From: Aquatica leii
Lineage: Eukaryota > Arthropoda > Insecta > Coleoptera > Lampyridae
Direction of reading: 5' to 3'
Assembly: GCA_035610365.1 (NCBI GenBank)
Contig: CM069433.1
Location: forward strand, 193,944,760-194,008,759
Length of the DNA stretch: 64,000 nt
This document shows, piece by piece, positions 1-11,231 of this stretch (positions are counted from its first letter, which is position 1; the number at the start of each line of letters is the position of its first letter). The notes below the pieces were generated by a model. It was not told the origin of the DNA. It ran no database searches and saw only the letters and a program-made list of their open reading frames with translations. Made by a program: the position numbers and the translations under genes.

Positions 1-924
1 TTTTACAATATTAATTTGTATTATTAAAAAAGTTTTGAATGAATACATCTTAATATTCAATATTTTTTAAAACTTAGCAACAAATTAAAAATGTTTATTC
101 GACACATATCTCTAAATGTAGCACAGAAAAAAAGTGTTTGTCTATCATAAAAGGTCTAATAATAGTAGGATTTGTATATAAAAGAATGTTTTCTCAATGT
201 ATCGGTGTAGTTAAACTGAACTACCAGCGTAAAGTTACGGCTGACTGGTATTCTAAGGTACACTAATTGTAAGTACAAGTATTTTTTATACTTAAAAAAA
301 TATTCGACACAATTTCTAATATTGTTTTTTTTTCTCACGATATTCACACACCGACGAGCAAGTCCTTCGTGATTCTTAAATAAATATCATTTTCGGATAC
401 GGTTTTTGTGGAATATGCTATTTTTATTTCCATTGTTTAAATACAAGTTAGGCAAAAAAGGAAGATATAAAACGAGAATGCGCGTGATTTATGTAATAGG
501 GCAGTACAAGGTGTTCACGTGTTTATCATCAAATTACTCCAAAGTTCGAAATAACTTCTACGAATAAGTTTTTAACATTGTTAGATGTTCTACTTCATCT
601 CCTTTTGTTGCCAACATTTTTATGAGATTGATTTAGACAATTTTTTTCTTAACATTTAGAATGTAGTTGAAACAATTATTCTTACGACTTGCATTGTAGT
701 TTTCGGATTATTTAAATTTTTTTGACACTGAAACTGTGACTTAGAGGTTGTTTAGTCAATTATCATATCAATATGCATATATTTACATGCGTTGTTTCAT
801 TAGGTACGATCTCGCTTTAAACCGATAGAATCTCCAGTACATTGTTCATTATTTATTTCTAATTTAAAAGTAAAAATTCTGTCCGTTTTGGGTTGAAATA
901 TATACACGTTTTTAGAAAAAGTTT
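1..924. other. AT-rich intergenic sequence
   Basis: No coding region, tandem repeat or terminal repeat could be supported here. The stretch is strongly A+T rich with homopolymer runs. The short open frames are chance products of composition. Confidence 0.6.
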
Positions 925-932
925 TTTTTACG
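925..932. repeat. hAT target-site duplication, left copy
   Basis: TTTTTACG, identical to 4628-4635 at the other end of the hAT element. Eight bases is the length this superfamily generates. Confidence 0.75.
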
Positions 933-3900
933 CAGTGTCGTCTTTAAGTTCTTTGGGGGCCTGGGCCAGGGGCCCCCCAGTAAAGATTTTATAACGAAAT
1001 GCGTATTGATTGGTTTATTACAATAAGGTTAGGGTTATATATAACATTGGCCTGTTTTCGAGCTTTGCGCGTCGCAAACTCCTCAACAGTATTCTTAAAG
1101 CCTATTTGTTGAAAAACATCATTCTCGATGCTCATTAGAGATAGTCATCTTAATCTCTCCTGAATCATTCTATTTCTCAGCTCATTTTTAATGAGTTTTA
1201 ATTTCGAAAATGATCGTTCTCCACTTGCGTTTGTTATCATGAGCGACAAGAAAATGCGGAACGCTATCTCTAAATTGGGAAACGTTTCTTCGAGATGGTT
1301 GTTTTTAAGAAGCTTATACATCTGGTGAATAGGAATGCTGGATGAATACATTCCTAGCATTTTTTCCTGTAGCAAATGATGCTCGAAATGCAGACATTCC
1401 AGTAGCAGGTCATTTCCGTCGACATCATTCACATAGAACTCGCTAAACTTCTGACAGTGAACTTCCAGCTTCTTGGCGCGCAAAACTGTCAATTTGGAAA
1501 AGAATCCAAACAAATTCAGCAGTTCATCATAGGCCTGTGAACGTCGTTGCAGCTGCGTTATCAACTCGTCGATAATTGGAAGGTAGACCTGAATCCTAAA
1601 TTTCTCACGACCTTGAAACTGGGTGTCTTCTGCAGCTCCTTCAAAGAATGTCAAGCGTGAACTCTTTTGTCTTGTGCGGGATGTAGTATTTTTGTATTCG
1701 AAATCTGGGTACGTGTTTTTTGCAGCAGCTTCATAGTTGTCTAACTGTCCCCGTTGGTCTTTCACGAAGTCAGTTAAGGAATGAACCAACTTGAAAGCCA
1801 CATCCAGAGTAATACTGTCACTCTGGAGACTCTTAGACGTCTCGTTGCACCTGAACAGTATTTGCTCCACATCATGGTCAGCAGAACAGTATCCAACGTT
1901 AGAATTTTATTTAAAATGCTTTGAGCTTCATTTCGGGTTTTTGGCTGTTCTTTTTCGTCGTCCATATTCTTCAGAGCATCCATAATTATCGGATAACTTT
2001 TCTGTAACGCTGATACAGCATCCGAGCGCGTGGACCATCTGGTATCCGAAAGAGGTTTTACTACTAAGCCTGGTTCAAGACACGCTTTCAACACGTTCTA
2101 GCGATGAGTCGAACTGGCGAAAAAGTGTACAATTTCTGCAGCAACTGGAAGAAATCTGTCGCTTCCATCACGCACCCAGCGGCCTGTTCAACAACCAAGT
2201 TCAGACTGTGTGCTAGACATAAGACAAAAAGGGCACATGTGCAGTGTTTCTTCAGGTTCCTTTTCAAACCATTGTACTGCCCCGCCATGTTCGGTGCGTT
2301 GTCGTACTTTTGTCCACGACAGTCTGCCAACCTGATACCTTTTTTTGCAAGAAACGATACAATACTATCGCACAAGTACGCAAATCCATGCCTTACGACT
2401 GGTACGAAGTCGAGGAAACCTTCTCTGGAGATCATTCTTTCATGTATCTGACGATAAACGTCAGCTGATCAACGTGAGTGATATCAGGTGTAGTGTCGAC
2501 GCTTATTGAGTAGTATTTTGCTGTTTTCAGTTCTGCAATTATCTGGCTCGATACTTTGTGTTACCATTATAGCAATAAATTCAATTGCAAATGGAAGCTG
2601 ATAAGTAGGAAAAATGCCCTTTGCTTTTATTTGCATGATTGTGCAAATGTTCAGCAAAGAACGGATCAAACTTGCTCAGCAGCTCTAGAACTCTCAAATA
2701 ATTGGCGTTATGTTGCGATCGCCAACCCTCTTGATGCCAAAAACTTTACTACTTCGACAATTCTTCGTAACACTTCCAGCCACTACTTTATTTCATCGTC
2801 CAATTGAGCGGCCAGAGCATTCTCGAGGATACCAACGCTCTTCTTCCGTGTTACAGAGGTCAAGATGGCTTGTCTGTGTCCTATACTGCTCTCATGTTCC
2901 AGAATACATGCTTCGGAATGTTTTCAGTCATTGAAGCCTTTTGCAGAACTGAATGCGGTACTCGCAGGCGTGAAAAGGCGACACGCAAAGCAAAACAAAA
3001 CTTTTTGTGTCGGAGAGTACACAAGCCATGATCTCTCTACTTTTTCGCCGTTTTGCAGTGTCCGGAAAAAAATCGATGGATTCAGACACCGAAGCTTCAC
3101 TTTTCCATCGTGCTCCAGGTAGCTTCTAGTAGAATTTGAGAAATTGCAATTCCTGTTCTGAAAAAAATCAGGTCCCTTGTTAATCCAAACAATACGCTCT
3201 TCCTCGGTGACTAGCGACTAGGCTGCTGAATCATTTGATGAGTGTCTAGCGGTTCTTCCATTGACGGGGGCTGCAACAGTGCACAGGTCGGACGAAGAAT
3301 CTCCGGAACTGTAAAATCGGTCGACGTCGATGGAGTTGTATCGTCTTTAGCAACGGGTGCTGGGGACAGTTCGAGCTCTTCATGGTGACTCGTTGCTGCA
3401 CTATATGGCGAAGTCGAAGCTGCAGGTTCCTGAACTTTTGGTGTGAAGAATTGAGATAGCTGGGGCAATTTCGCAATTTTCTGCTTTTCTTCCACAGCTT
3501 TTTTTCTTTTTCCCGGCCACTCTGATAACTCCTATTCGACATCCTCTTAAGTTGATTCAATCGGACCTCTGTTAAAATAAATATTAGTGACCTATAGTTT
3601 TATATGAATGTGTTAAATTTGTCACTTTATTTGATTTTTTCTTCTATTTACGTTATGATAATTTGGTACATTACTTTCTCGACTGACTTTCAGATCATGC
3701 AACTAAACCTAAATATTATATTATGTCCGTGATAATTAAAAATTGAAAATCTTAAAACTGTAAAACGATTTTTTTTTAATTTACAGTTACAAATCCATAA
3801 CTAGTTTTACACATAGCTAAACTAACAAAAGACAACTCTGATAACTAAGCTGATGTAACAGTTACACTTATGTTAAACAGAGGTCTCCCCAATTTTTAAT

Positions 3901-4627
3901 ATACAATCCGCACACAATTTTCATGTATTAAAACAAACTTTCGCACATTTTTTCATAAAAATCATATGTTTACATAATTTCATGAAAAATGTATGCATGT
4001 TTGTTGCAAAAGTCATGCAAATTTTATATAAATCTTGTGAGACTTTATGAAATTGTAAGAGCACTAGCAGTCTGGTCGTTGTACACATTTTTTGGGTGCA
4101 GTTTTGTTTTTTATAAAATTTACGCAAAACGTGGTTATGAGGGACGTTAACCAGTAACTATCGCAACAATCACATTTTTATTTTATGAATTTTCGACGAA
4201 AATAAACATGCCAAAATATATGCTGAATTCGGCATTTAAGATTTGTTTGTAGGTTAACATTAAATTATTGTGATTTGTCATTATTCTTCCTTTGTACATG
4301 CTACGACTGTAGCATGTATTTCCGTGAAATGCTACATAAGTTTTAGAATCCCATTTTGCTTTCGTTTTTAAAAGGCGTCCTCAGAATAAAGCTTGCGTTC
4401 AGCGACAGACTTTTGTCAATTGAAAATCAGCCCGTGTTACCGAACTCAATATTACCGACATGGTTAATACATTACCGACCGTTGATGTTTTTTTATCACT
4501 CAGAGCGGAAAATGCCATTTTCGTGACTTCCCGCGCCCTCGTAATTATTGAAAACTTTTATTGACACAAATTATTTGGTTGCTCCAGGCCATCGGGGGCT
4601 CCCCAGCTGGCCCATGCCTAAAAACTG
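933..4627 (-). mobile_element. hAT-superfamily DNA transposon, decayed, with 8-bp target duplication
   Basis: The element begins CAGTGTCGTC at 933 and ends with the related inverted end AAAACTG at 4627. Just inside each end is a GC-rich subterminal block built on GGGCC/GGCCC words (about 950-970 and 4588-4616) that matches its partner in inverted orientation. The 8 bp TTTTTACG directly precede the left end (925-932) and directly follow the right end (4628-4635), as expected for hAT insertion. The transposase remnant lies inside on the minus strand. The stretch 3561-4560 is AT-rich and holds no coding sequence I can recognise. The terminal inverted repeats are imperfect, as fits an old copy. 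Confidence 0.8.
1040..3560 (-). pseudogene. hAT transposase pseudogene (ZMYM1/TTF-type zinc finger family)
   Basis: This is the remnant of a cut-and-paste transposase. Reading down the minus strand there is a lysine/glutamate-rich N-terminus (about 3560-3400), then a TTF-type zinc finger (about 3140-2930) with the signature WLVYSPTQKVLFCFACRLF. Next comes the catalytic core start KTAKYYSISVDTTPDITH (about 2540-2475), holding the first acidic residue, then CRGQKYDNAPNMAGQYNG and LAHSLNLVVEQAAG (about 2330-2170), DTRWSTRSDAV, and the C-terminal hAT dimerisation region NASGERSFSKLKLIKNELR (about 1250-1180). The parts lie in three minus-strand frames, with breaks near 2436, 2095 and 1870. A TGA interrupts the tail after NRMIQERLR, but homology continues to about 1040 (FATRKARKQ). 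It is therefore non-functional. Assignment to hAT is firm; the subfamily rests on the TTF finger and is known from ZMYM1-like insect elements. Confidence 0.85.
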
Positions 4628-4635
4628 TTTTTACG
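4628..4635. repeat. hAT target-site duplication, right copy
   Basis: TTTTTACG, identical to 925-932. It immediately follows the right terminal bases of the hAT element. Confidence 0.75.
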
Positions 4636-4646
4636 ACTGACAGATT

Positions 4647-4908
4647 CCGTTTGACCAATTTTATTTCCGTACAGGCCGAAGTCATTTCCGTACAGGTCAA
4701 AGCCATTAGTGTACGGGATAATGAATTATGAAAGCATAAATTAGGAGAGTTGTACAAATATTCCGTGCATCACAATTATAAATCTTGAAAACGAAATCAT
4801 TTATGGCCGATTGGATGCTGTTGCATTAGTTTCGACGGTACCTATAGAATAAAAAGAGTTTGGTTTGTAAATTAAATATTTTAGGGTTATGTTTGCATAC
4901 GTTGGTAT
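4647..4908. repeat. Diverged direct repeat, copy 1
   Basis: About 260 bp running from CCGTTTGACCAATTTT to ACGTTGGTAT. It is repeated in the same orientation at 5136-5392 with scattered substitutions and small indels. The best conserved stretch is GCATTAGTTTCGACGGTAC followed by AAATAAAAAGAGTTTGGTTTG. It starts just beyond the hAT target duplication. Origin unknown. Confidence 0.75.
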
Positions 4909-4959
4909 GGTATAAAAAAGAAATAATTTTATTTTTCTAAATGAATAGCTAAAAGTGAA

Positions 4960-5100
4960 CAATTGACATAAATAAATATAAAATATTGACATATAATTTT
5001 TTAATTGTCATTTTGGGTATTACCAACACACAATTTAAGTTTTTTTATTTTTCTCTTTTTATACTTGTTTGCAATGACTACCATTCCTTACTCGTTGGTA
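4960..5100. repeat. Dispersed repeat shared with 6637-6893
   Basis: The segment CAATTGACATAAATAAATA ... GGTATTACCAACACA ... CTTACTCGTTGG recurs at 6637-6893 as AAATTGACATAAAATAAATA ... AAGTATTGCCAACACA ... CTTACCCGTTATAC. The later copy contains an extra GC-richer stretch. Both copies belong to an unidentified repeat cluster that also includes the direct duplication around them. Confidence 0.5.
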
Positions 5101-5135
5101 AATGTTTATTAGCCTTTAGACAACGCTGTGCATTT

Positions 5136-5392
5136 CGTTTGACCAGTTTTATTTCTGTGGTCAAAATCATTTGCGTAGTCAAAGTCATTACCGTATAGGA
5201 TAATTAATTATGAAAGCAACATTTAGAAGACTTGTACAAATATTCTGTGCACTATAATTATAAAATTTGAAAACAAAATTATTTAGTGCCATGTGATCTA
5301 CTCTACTGCATTAGTTTCGACGGTACGTATAAAATAAAAAGAGTTTGGTTTGCAAATTAAATATTTTAGGATATGTTTGCAAACGTTGGTAT
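5136..5392. repeat. Diverged direct repeat, copy 2
   Basis: Second copy of the 4647-4908 repeat, same orientation. It shares TTAGTTTCGACGGTACGTA and the AAATTAAATATTTTAGG stretch. No coding potential. Confidence 0.75.
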
Positions 5393-6240
5393 TTAGTGAT
5401 AATTTTCTTGTAATTAAAAGCAAATATATTTAAAAAAAAACTAAGTTCAAAATCATTAAAGTAAACTAAAGCACCTCACTACTGGTTTTCTTGCAGAGTT
5501 TTTTTTTTTGATGAGAAAGAAACGTCAGCAGTACTTTATCAAAAGATTTGGTAACAGTGTTATAAACGAATTATGAATTTTAATTAGTTGTTTAGAAACT
5601 TTACAATAATTACTGAATTTGCACATTTGACAATTTTTTTTAAAATTTAACAACCAAGGTACATTACAATCTGTCTGAAAGCCAATAAGTAAAAAAGTTA
5701 TGAGAAAGCATGGTGTCGCTGGTGTAATAAATAAATGAAAAGATTAAAAAATTACAGTGAGGTCTTGCTCTCTCAAAATATACGTTTCATAAATCTGTTG
5801 TAAACGTAATACCTATAATGTAATTTGCCATTATCGCCATATAAGGTCATATAATTTAATTTGTCATGTAATAGTACGTTACGTTATTATTATTTATTAG
5901 CAATTCACTATTACCCTATTAAAACTGTCATTAAAAACTGTAGTTCAACTGTAACTTAAAAACTGTCTTTAAACTACTGGGTCTTAGCTGAGCCACTTAT
6001 TCTATTTCTATGTAATGAAATTGCCAACGTTGCTAACTCGTCACTATTGCTCAAATCTGTTCATTCAACCGTGATTACTTCTATGTTTAATAATTATTTA
6101 ATACTAAGTGGTTAGCAATCACTTTTCCCAGTGCATTTTTTTCCTTTTACACTGTTATCCAAGTGGAACCTCTAAGTTCACTTGAATAATAATGTTGATG
6201 ATATATTCATTTAACATAGAAATAAAATTCCTGTTCTTTG
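5393..6240. other. AT-rich intergenic sequence
   Basis: No coding region or structured repeat could be supported between the repeat copy and the candidate exon at 6289. Confidence 0.5.
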
Positions 6241-6288
6241 TGGAAGGACTAGCGGATTGAACCGTTTGAGTTTTTTACTACGGGGGCG

Positions 6289-6378
6289 ATGAGCAAATTT
6301 GTTTCAAAAGCGTTCGGATGGATCTTTAGTCGATTATGGTGCCTCGTGCTGAGGCCAGCTATTTCTTTCTTCACGCAG
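6289..6378 (+). CDS. Candidate first coding exon of an unidentified small membrane protein
   Basis: An ATG at 6289 opens a 30-codon frame with an in-frame stop upstream at 6250. The peptide begins MSKFVSKAFGWIFSRLW and continues with a hydrophobic stretch, so it could be amphipathic or membrane-associated. The frame runs into CAG followed by GTAACA at 6379, which fits a 5' splice site with phase 0. The segment is clearly richer in G+C than the surrounding hundreds of bases. No downstream exon could be recognised and I do not know the protein family. It could also be a chance open stretch inside an old repeat. The call rests only on composition, start context and the donor-like site. Confidence 0.25.
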
Positions 6379-6636
6379 GTAACACCAATGTCTTGATAAA
6401 TGATTTGGTTATGGCACCTTACATATTGCGTTAAGTATTTTCAACTAAAATCGTTAAAGTTTTTGTATATTGGTATTGCTTGTAGTTTTCCACAATTGCA
6501 TAGTTCCAAATTGGTTTTAGGATCGCTTATTCTCTATTAATAGATGCGATTTTCACTTTCCACAATGAATACTTTTTATCTTCTGCTGGTGATTGGTTTT
6601 CTAAGAAAATTTTAGTACAGTAATATAAACGCAAAC

Positions 6637-6893
6637 AAATTGACATAAAATAAATAGAAAGTTTAACTCTTTATTATTTTAAGTATTGCCAACACAAATT
6701 TTTAAATTTAGGTTATTTATTTTTTGCGTCAGTTATCCTTTGATAAATAATTAATTATATACTTGTAGAAAAAGTGTAATGTACAATAATTTATAAGGAT
6801 TATCCATTGCCACTCGCATGAATTGCAGCTTCGCCTTCGGCTCGGCTGCATATTTTTATACTTATTGGCAAATGACCATCATCTCTTACCCGT
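6637..6893. repeat. Dispersed repeat, second copy
   Basis: Same orientation as 4960-5100, with an insertion containing CTTCGCCTTCGGCTCGGCTGC. The short open frame across it is not recognisable as a protein. Confidence 0.45.
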
Positions 6894-7439
6894 TATACAA
6901 TATACTATTGTCTATTAATAGCAGAACTTGTTGCACCTTTATTGCAATTTACAAATTATCGTTTCGTCATAACACGTATCTCAGAACAAGATTGTTGTAT
7001 CAAAAAGTAAGACCTAAAAGTATTGCAAATTAAAAAACTATTGATAGCAGATTTTGTTATGGATTGTATTATAAGAAATTGGCCACAGAACATTACCTAA
7101 AATGACTAAAAATAATTTTTCTGTTATGATTAAAAACTATTATCAATTCTAAAGTATTAACTAAATAGATTTTTTGTTTGAAGCAAAATCTTTATTTTTT
7201 TGAAACGTTTCATATTAGATACAGTGAGCTGTATTATAATTCATAAGCGTGGTAGTGAATTTAAATGTTAAATGTTGCACTCGGTGATTGTAAATTGTAA
7301 CGCGTGTTAAGATTTTATTTTTTGTTTAATTTAAACCGATTTTACTGTAATAGCAGTCTATTAAACTCATACAAATGAAATAATGTGCAATTGTGTTGTT
7401 AAAGGCTGGGAAATGTCATTGTGTTGTTCAATTGGGCAA
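6894..7439. other. AT-rich intergenic sequence
   Basis: No gene or repeat supported. If the 3' LTR of the gypsy element persists it must be in the right part of this stretch, but no LTR end matching the 12381 end could be found here. Confidence 0.5.
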
Positions 7440-7599
7440 ATTTTAGGTTATCCTTGAGAAGTAAAAATTAATTCTAAGCATTTACTAATAAACTTAATAA
7501 CCATGTCCTGTATATGATTAATATATTTAAATATCCATCGTCCCCGCCCGATCCATTGCCCGCGCCGGTTGGATGAGCGCGAAGAAGAAACCCCTAACA
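7440..7599 (-). repeat. Candidate 3' LTR fragment
   Basis: On the minus strand TGTTAGGGGTTTC begins at 7599 after an AGGGTGACCGAA stretch that could serve as the purine-rich primer tract. The 5' LTR should end in the complementary CCTAACA, and such an end is present at 12381-12387. No internal LTR identity could be confirmed, so the extent is a guess. Confidence 0.35.
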
Positions 7600-7646
7600 T
7601 TCGGTCACCCTGAAACAGTTTAATGCCCTCATTAATCACCTGTGTA

Positions 7647-9193
7647 TCATGATTCTAGGAGATCGATCAGATCTAACCGATCGACTTCCTCGCCATCACC
7701 GTCGCTTTCGTCTGAGATCGCATTCACGCCAGGATAACGCCTAAGGGAGTCAACCGCACCGGTCGCCTGAAACCGTTTATAACCCCTGACACCTTTGACA
7801 GTTTCAATCAAATACCTGTCATGTGCTAGCACTTTCGCCACGCGGTACGGCCCGTCGTATTTGTTTGACAATTTGTGACTTACGCCGAGATTAGCATTTG
7901 CAGTAGCTACATTAAACCACAGCACTAAGTCGCCCACCTCAAAGCGAGTAGCACGCTTACGTTTTTTATCGTATTGTGCTTTCGTACGCCTTGCAGCCCT
8001 TTGTATATTTGCGCCCGCCGTTGCACGGTCCGCCTTTAGCCTTGCGCCCGCTTTCGCCTCCTCAGCAATGGCATCAAAGTCGTCACCCTGTGCCACCACC
8101 TTAGGTGCAGAGACTACTGTTGGGCCGATCACCGTATCGCCGTCTTTTATGACAGTATCCGCCATCTCTGCGGTAGTTGCCCTACCAGGGACACTCGCCG
8201 TGCCCGCCAAACATTCACCGTCGTTCGCACCAGTGTTGCTTGCAAGCCCACCGTTGACCAGATCGGCTATCATACCGTGAAAAACATCAGGTGAGCAGAA
8301 GAGAAATGCGTGCTCGCGTTGACTGTATTATTTAGGCCCCAGACAACGTCAGGCAGCTTTTCGTCCCACCGACCTTCTGTCTCTATGCTCGTCGCCAAAG
8401 CCTGTATAATCGTGCGATTTGATCCTTTCACCTGACCATTCGCCCGAGGTGTTGCGATAGCATTCAAGACGTGCCGCACTCCATACGTCGCTAAAAAGTC
8501 GCCAAACGCCCTACTAGTGAACGCTAGTCCTCTGTCGCTTATTACCCGCCGAGGATACCCAAACTCACGGAACACCTCCTTCAGCTTGTTAATCGCCTCA
8601 GTTGACCTCAAACTTTTCGTTGGCTTGGCAACCACAAACTTCGTAAACACGTCGATCACTACGAAGATGAACAAGTTTCCTCTTGTGCTTTTCACAAAAG
8701 GACCTAAATGGTCGATATGCACCGTGTCGTAGGGTATCGGTCGCCGTTCTATTGGATGTAACTAACCTTCCCCCGCCCATGGTCGCCTTTTGCAAATGCA
8801 CACCTCAAGCACAATTTAACATACTTATTCACAAATCGCCTCATTCTAGGGAACCAAAAGGTCCTGTAAGAGCGCCAAACACCGTTCATACGCTGGATGC
8901 CCGACATTGTCGTGATGCTTCCGTAGCATCCCAAACCGACCCATCGCCGGCACGTACAACTTGTCGCCGTTCAAAGTACTTCGATATAAGCGCCGCCCCT
9001 TTATCTTATAATTCGCCTTGACGTCAGGATCGGCTGGACCAGACATTAGTGCCGCTATTATAGTCTGTACTTTTGGATCTTGCAGCTGTACTGTGAGGAA
9101 CCAATCGTCGTCCGCCATCGACACCACATTAACGCCAGTCCTCACTATCGTCTCGCCAAAAGGGTTTCTGCTTAACGCATCTACGTGTTGCAT
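7647..9193 (-). pseudogene. int: Integrase of the gypsy element, broken and missing the catalytic Glu
   Basis: Integrase inserts the cDNA into the host chromosome. The HHCC zinc-binding N-terminus is present (HHDNVGHPAY, then CLRCAFAK, about 8980-8790). The DDE core follows with VHIDHLGPF (first Asp, about 8725), VISDRGLAFTS (second Asp, about 8540) and the third-site segment NGQVKGSNRT, where family members have Glu in place of this Lys. The C-terminal GPY-type domain contains FEVGDLVLWF and NKYDGPYRVAKVL, followed by an acidic tail. Breaks are a shift plus a TAG near 8760 and a shift near 8272. Both the breaks and the lost Glu make it inactive. Confidence 0.85.
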
Positions 9194-10800
9194 GCGCCCG
9201 CTACCTCAATGTCAAACTCTTGAATAGTTAGCCACCACCTTGCAATACGGGGCACTAAATCCCGTTTAATGAGGGTTGCTCTTATCGCCACGCAATCTGT
9301 GACAACCTTAAACCGCACTTCTAACAAGTAAATCCGAAAGCGCCTTATAGATTCTACAACCGCCAAGGTCTCCAGTTCATAACTATGGTACACCTGTTCC
9401 GCCCCCGTAGTTATTCTACTGTAGTACTCGACTGGTTGCAGTACTCGCCCCTCTTCTTTGCCGTTCTGCATCAAAATAGCACCAGGCCCCATTTGGTTGC
9501 GTCGGTGTGTAATTCTGTTTCCGCCTGGCTGTCGTATAAGGACAACACCGGTCTCTTGGACAGACAACCTTTCGATGTCTCGAATGGTTTCTGCTGCTCA
9601 TTGCCCCAAGTCCACTCAACGCCTTTCTTAGTAAGATTCGTAAGAGGCCTCGCCAGCACGGAAAAATTTATAACAAATTTCCTAAAATAAGAAGCAAGAC
9701 CAACAAACTGTCTAACACCGTGAACATTAGTGGGAACAGAAAACTTCTCTACGGCTCGCACCTTCCGCCGACCAGGACGAATACCTTTTGCACATATCTC
9801 GTGTCCCAGATATTCTACTCGGTCCATGAGGAAAGTGCATTTATCTAGCTTCAGTTTTACACCTTCCTTAGAAATAAGTTCCAACACCGTATCTAACAAC
9901 TCCAACTCTTGTTATTCATCGCCGGAAGGGATTAGAAGGTCATCCATATACGCCAACACCTGATCATACCTAAGATTACCTAACATTTTATTTATGATGC
10001 GCGCTGAAATACAGCTGGAGAGTTAACAAGACCAAAAGGAACTAGAAGATATTTGTACTGGCCATCCGGCGTCACAAAGGCAGTCTTATCCACTGAATTA
10101 GTATGCATTGGCACCTGATGATACCCTTGAGCCATATCTAAAGTAGTAAAGTACCTTTTATTCGCCAAGCGATCTATTTGATCAGATATTAATGGTAGTA
10201 GCATTTAACGCCCTATAATCAACACACAACCGCATGTCGCCAGACTTTTTCGGCACTAACACAATAGGACTAGCATACGCTGACTGGCTTTCCCGTATAA
10301 CGCCTGCATCTAAAAGAGATTGGACCTTTTGACGTACTACCTGACGCTCCGACAATGACAACCTATACGGCCAGTAATATATTGGCACATCAGTGGTTAG
10401 CTTAATTTCCATTTCGCCCAGTGGATCCCAAGTCATCATCGCCTCGCGAAAAACAATGCGCTTTGTTTTGTAACAATGTAAACAACCGCCTCTTACAGTC
10501 ATCTGATACTCTGCCTACATTCGCGCATGTCCAGTCAAGCATGCATGGTTTATTAATACTTTTACATATATTCACCTTTACTAGCGCCTCATTCGCCAGT
10601 TGGCACACATCAGACCGGGACATCAGCCGCCCCTTCTTGAGGGTAAATGGTGTGTCGCCCATGTTGGTGATAGACACCTCTTGTATTGCCCCACACGCCA
10701 GGACGTACGCCGGCATCGCCATGGAAAGACGCCCATCGGAGTACCACTTCGCCGAAGTACTTACATACTCACCTGGTTTGCCATTAAGTACTCCACTTTC
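9181..10800 (-). pseudogene. pol: Reverse transcriptase and RNase H of the gypsy element, frameshifted
   Basis: This part would copy element RNA into DNA and remove the RNA strand. In order on the minus strand: a protease-RT linker (10800-10402); RT fingers with PIVLVPKKSGDMRLCVDYRAL (about 10275-10215); RT palm with RYFTTLDMAQGYHQV holding the first catalytic Asp (about 10155-10110) and VPFGLVNSPAVFQR; the AYMDDLL catalytic box (about 9955-9935); thumb and connection (DKCTFLMDRVEYLGHEI, about 9840-9790); then RNase H with DSQAETELHTDAT, SYELETLAVVESIRRFR and VVTDC. Frames change near 10500, 10200, 9990 and 9570, and a stop follows the YMDD segment (SGDE then TAA). It cannot be translated as one polyprotein. 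Confidence 0.85.
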
Positions 10801-10802
10801 GC

Positions 10803-11231
10803 CTAAACACTCATTCGCGGTGCACAGATAACATCTTCCGCTAAAACCACCGGACGCCGGCGTGGTTCGCCTTCGAGTGTCAATCGCCTAAGAATGGCAC
10901 TAACGTCATCCTGAGTCGTCAGCACCGCCTTGCCGTCTCGCACCACCAGCGTGACGTTAGGACTCTGAATCGCAAGCTGACCTAACAACAACTCGATTGG
11001 CCTCATGTCAGACTCAGTTTCTAACGCCGTGATGTGCAATTGAAACCCACTCATCACCAGAGTGATTTGTACGCACCCGTTGCTAGTGGCTACACCGCCG
11101 CCAAACCCGCATAAGGATATGCCAGCAGCAGAACAATTCACAGGTAGTGCTAAACGCCTCGCTGTGTGTCCTGCCATAATATTTTGTTTGCTACCGGTAT
11201 CAATATATACGCGTACCGCCTCGCCATCTGT
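10803..11231 (-). pseudogene. pro: Retropepsin-type aspartic protease region of the gypsy element
   Basis: Directly after the gag TAG, and in the same frame, the sequence reads TDGEAVRVYIDTGSKQNI. The DTG catalytic triplet is in the expected sequence context. Downstream are LLLGQLAIQSPNVTLVV and further protease/linker sequence. The frame then stops with TAG at 10803-10805, while homologous linker sequence continues in another frame (CLGESGVLNGKPGEYV, to about 10402). The enzyme would cut the Gag-Pol polyprotein. Either the separation from gag by a single stop is programmed suppression or this is a nonsense mutation; see the findings. Confidence 0.65.
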
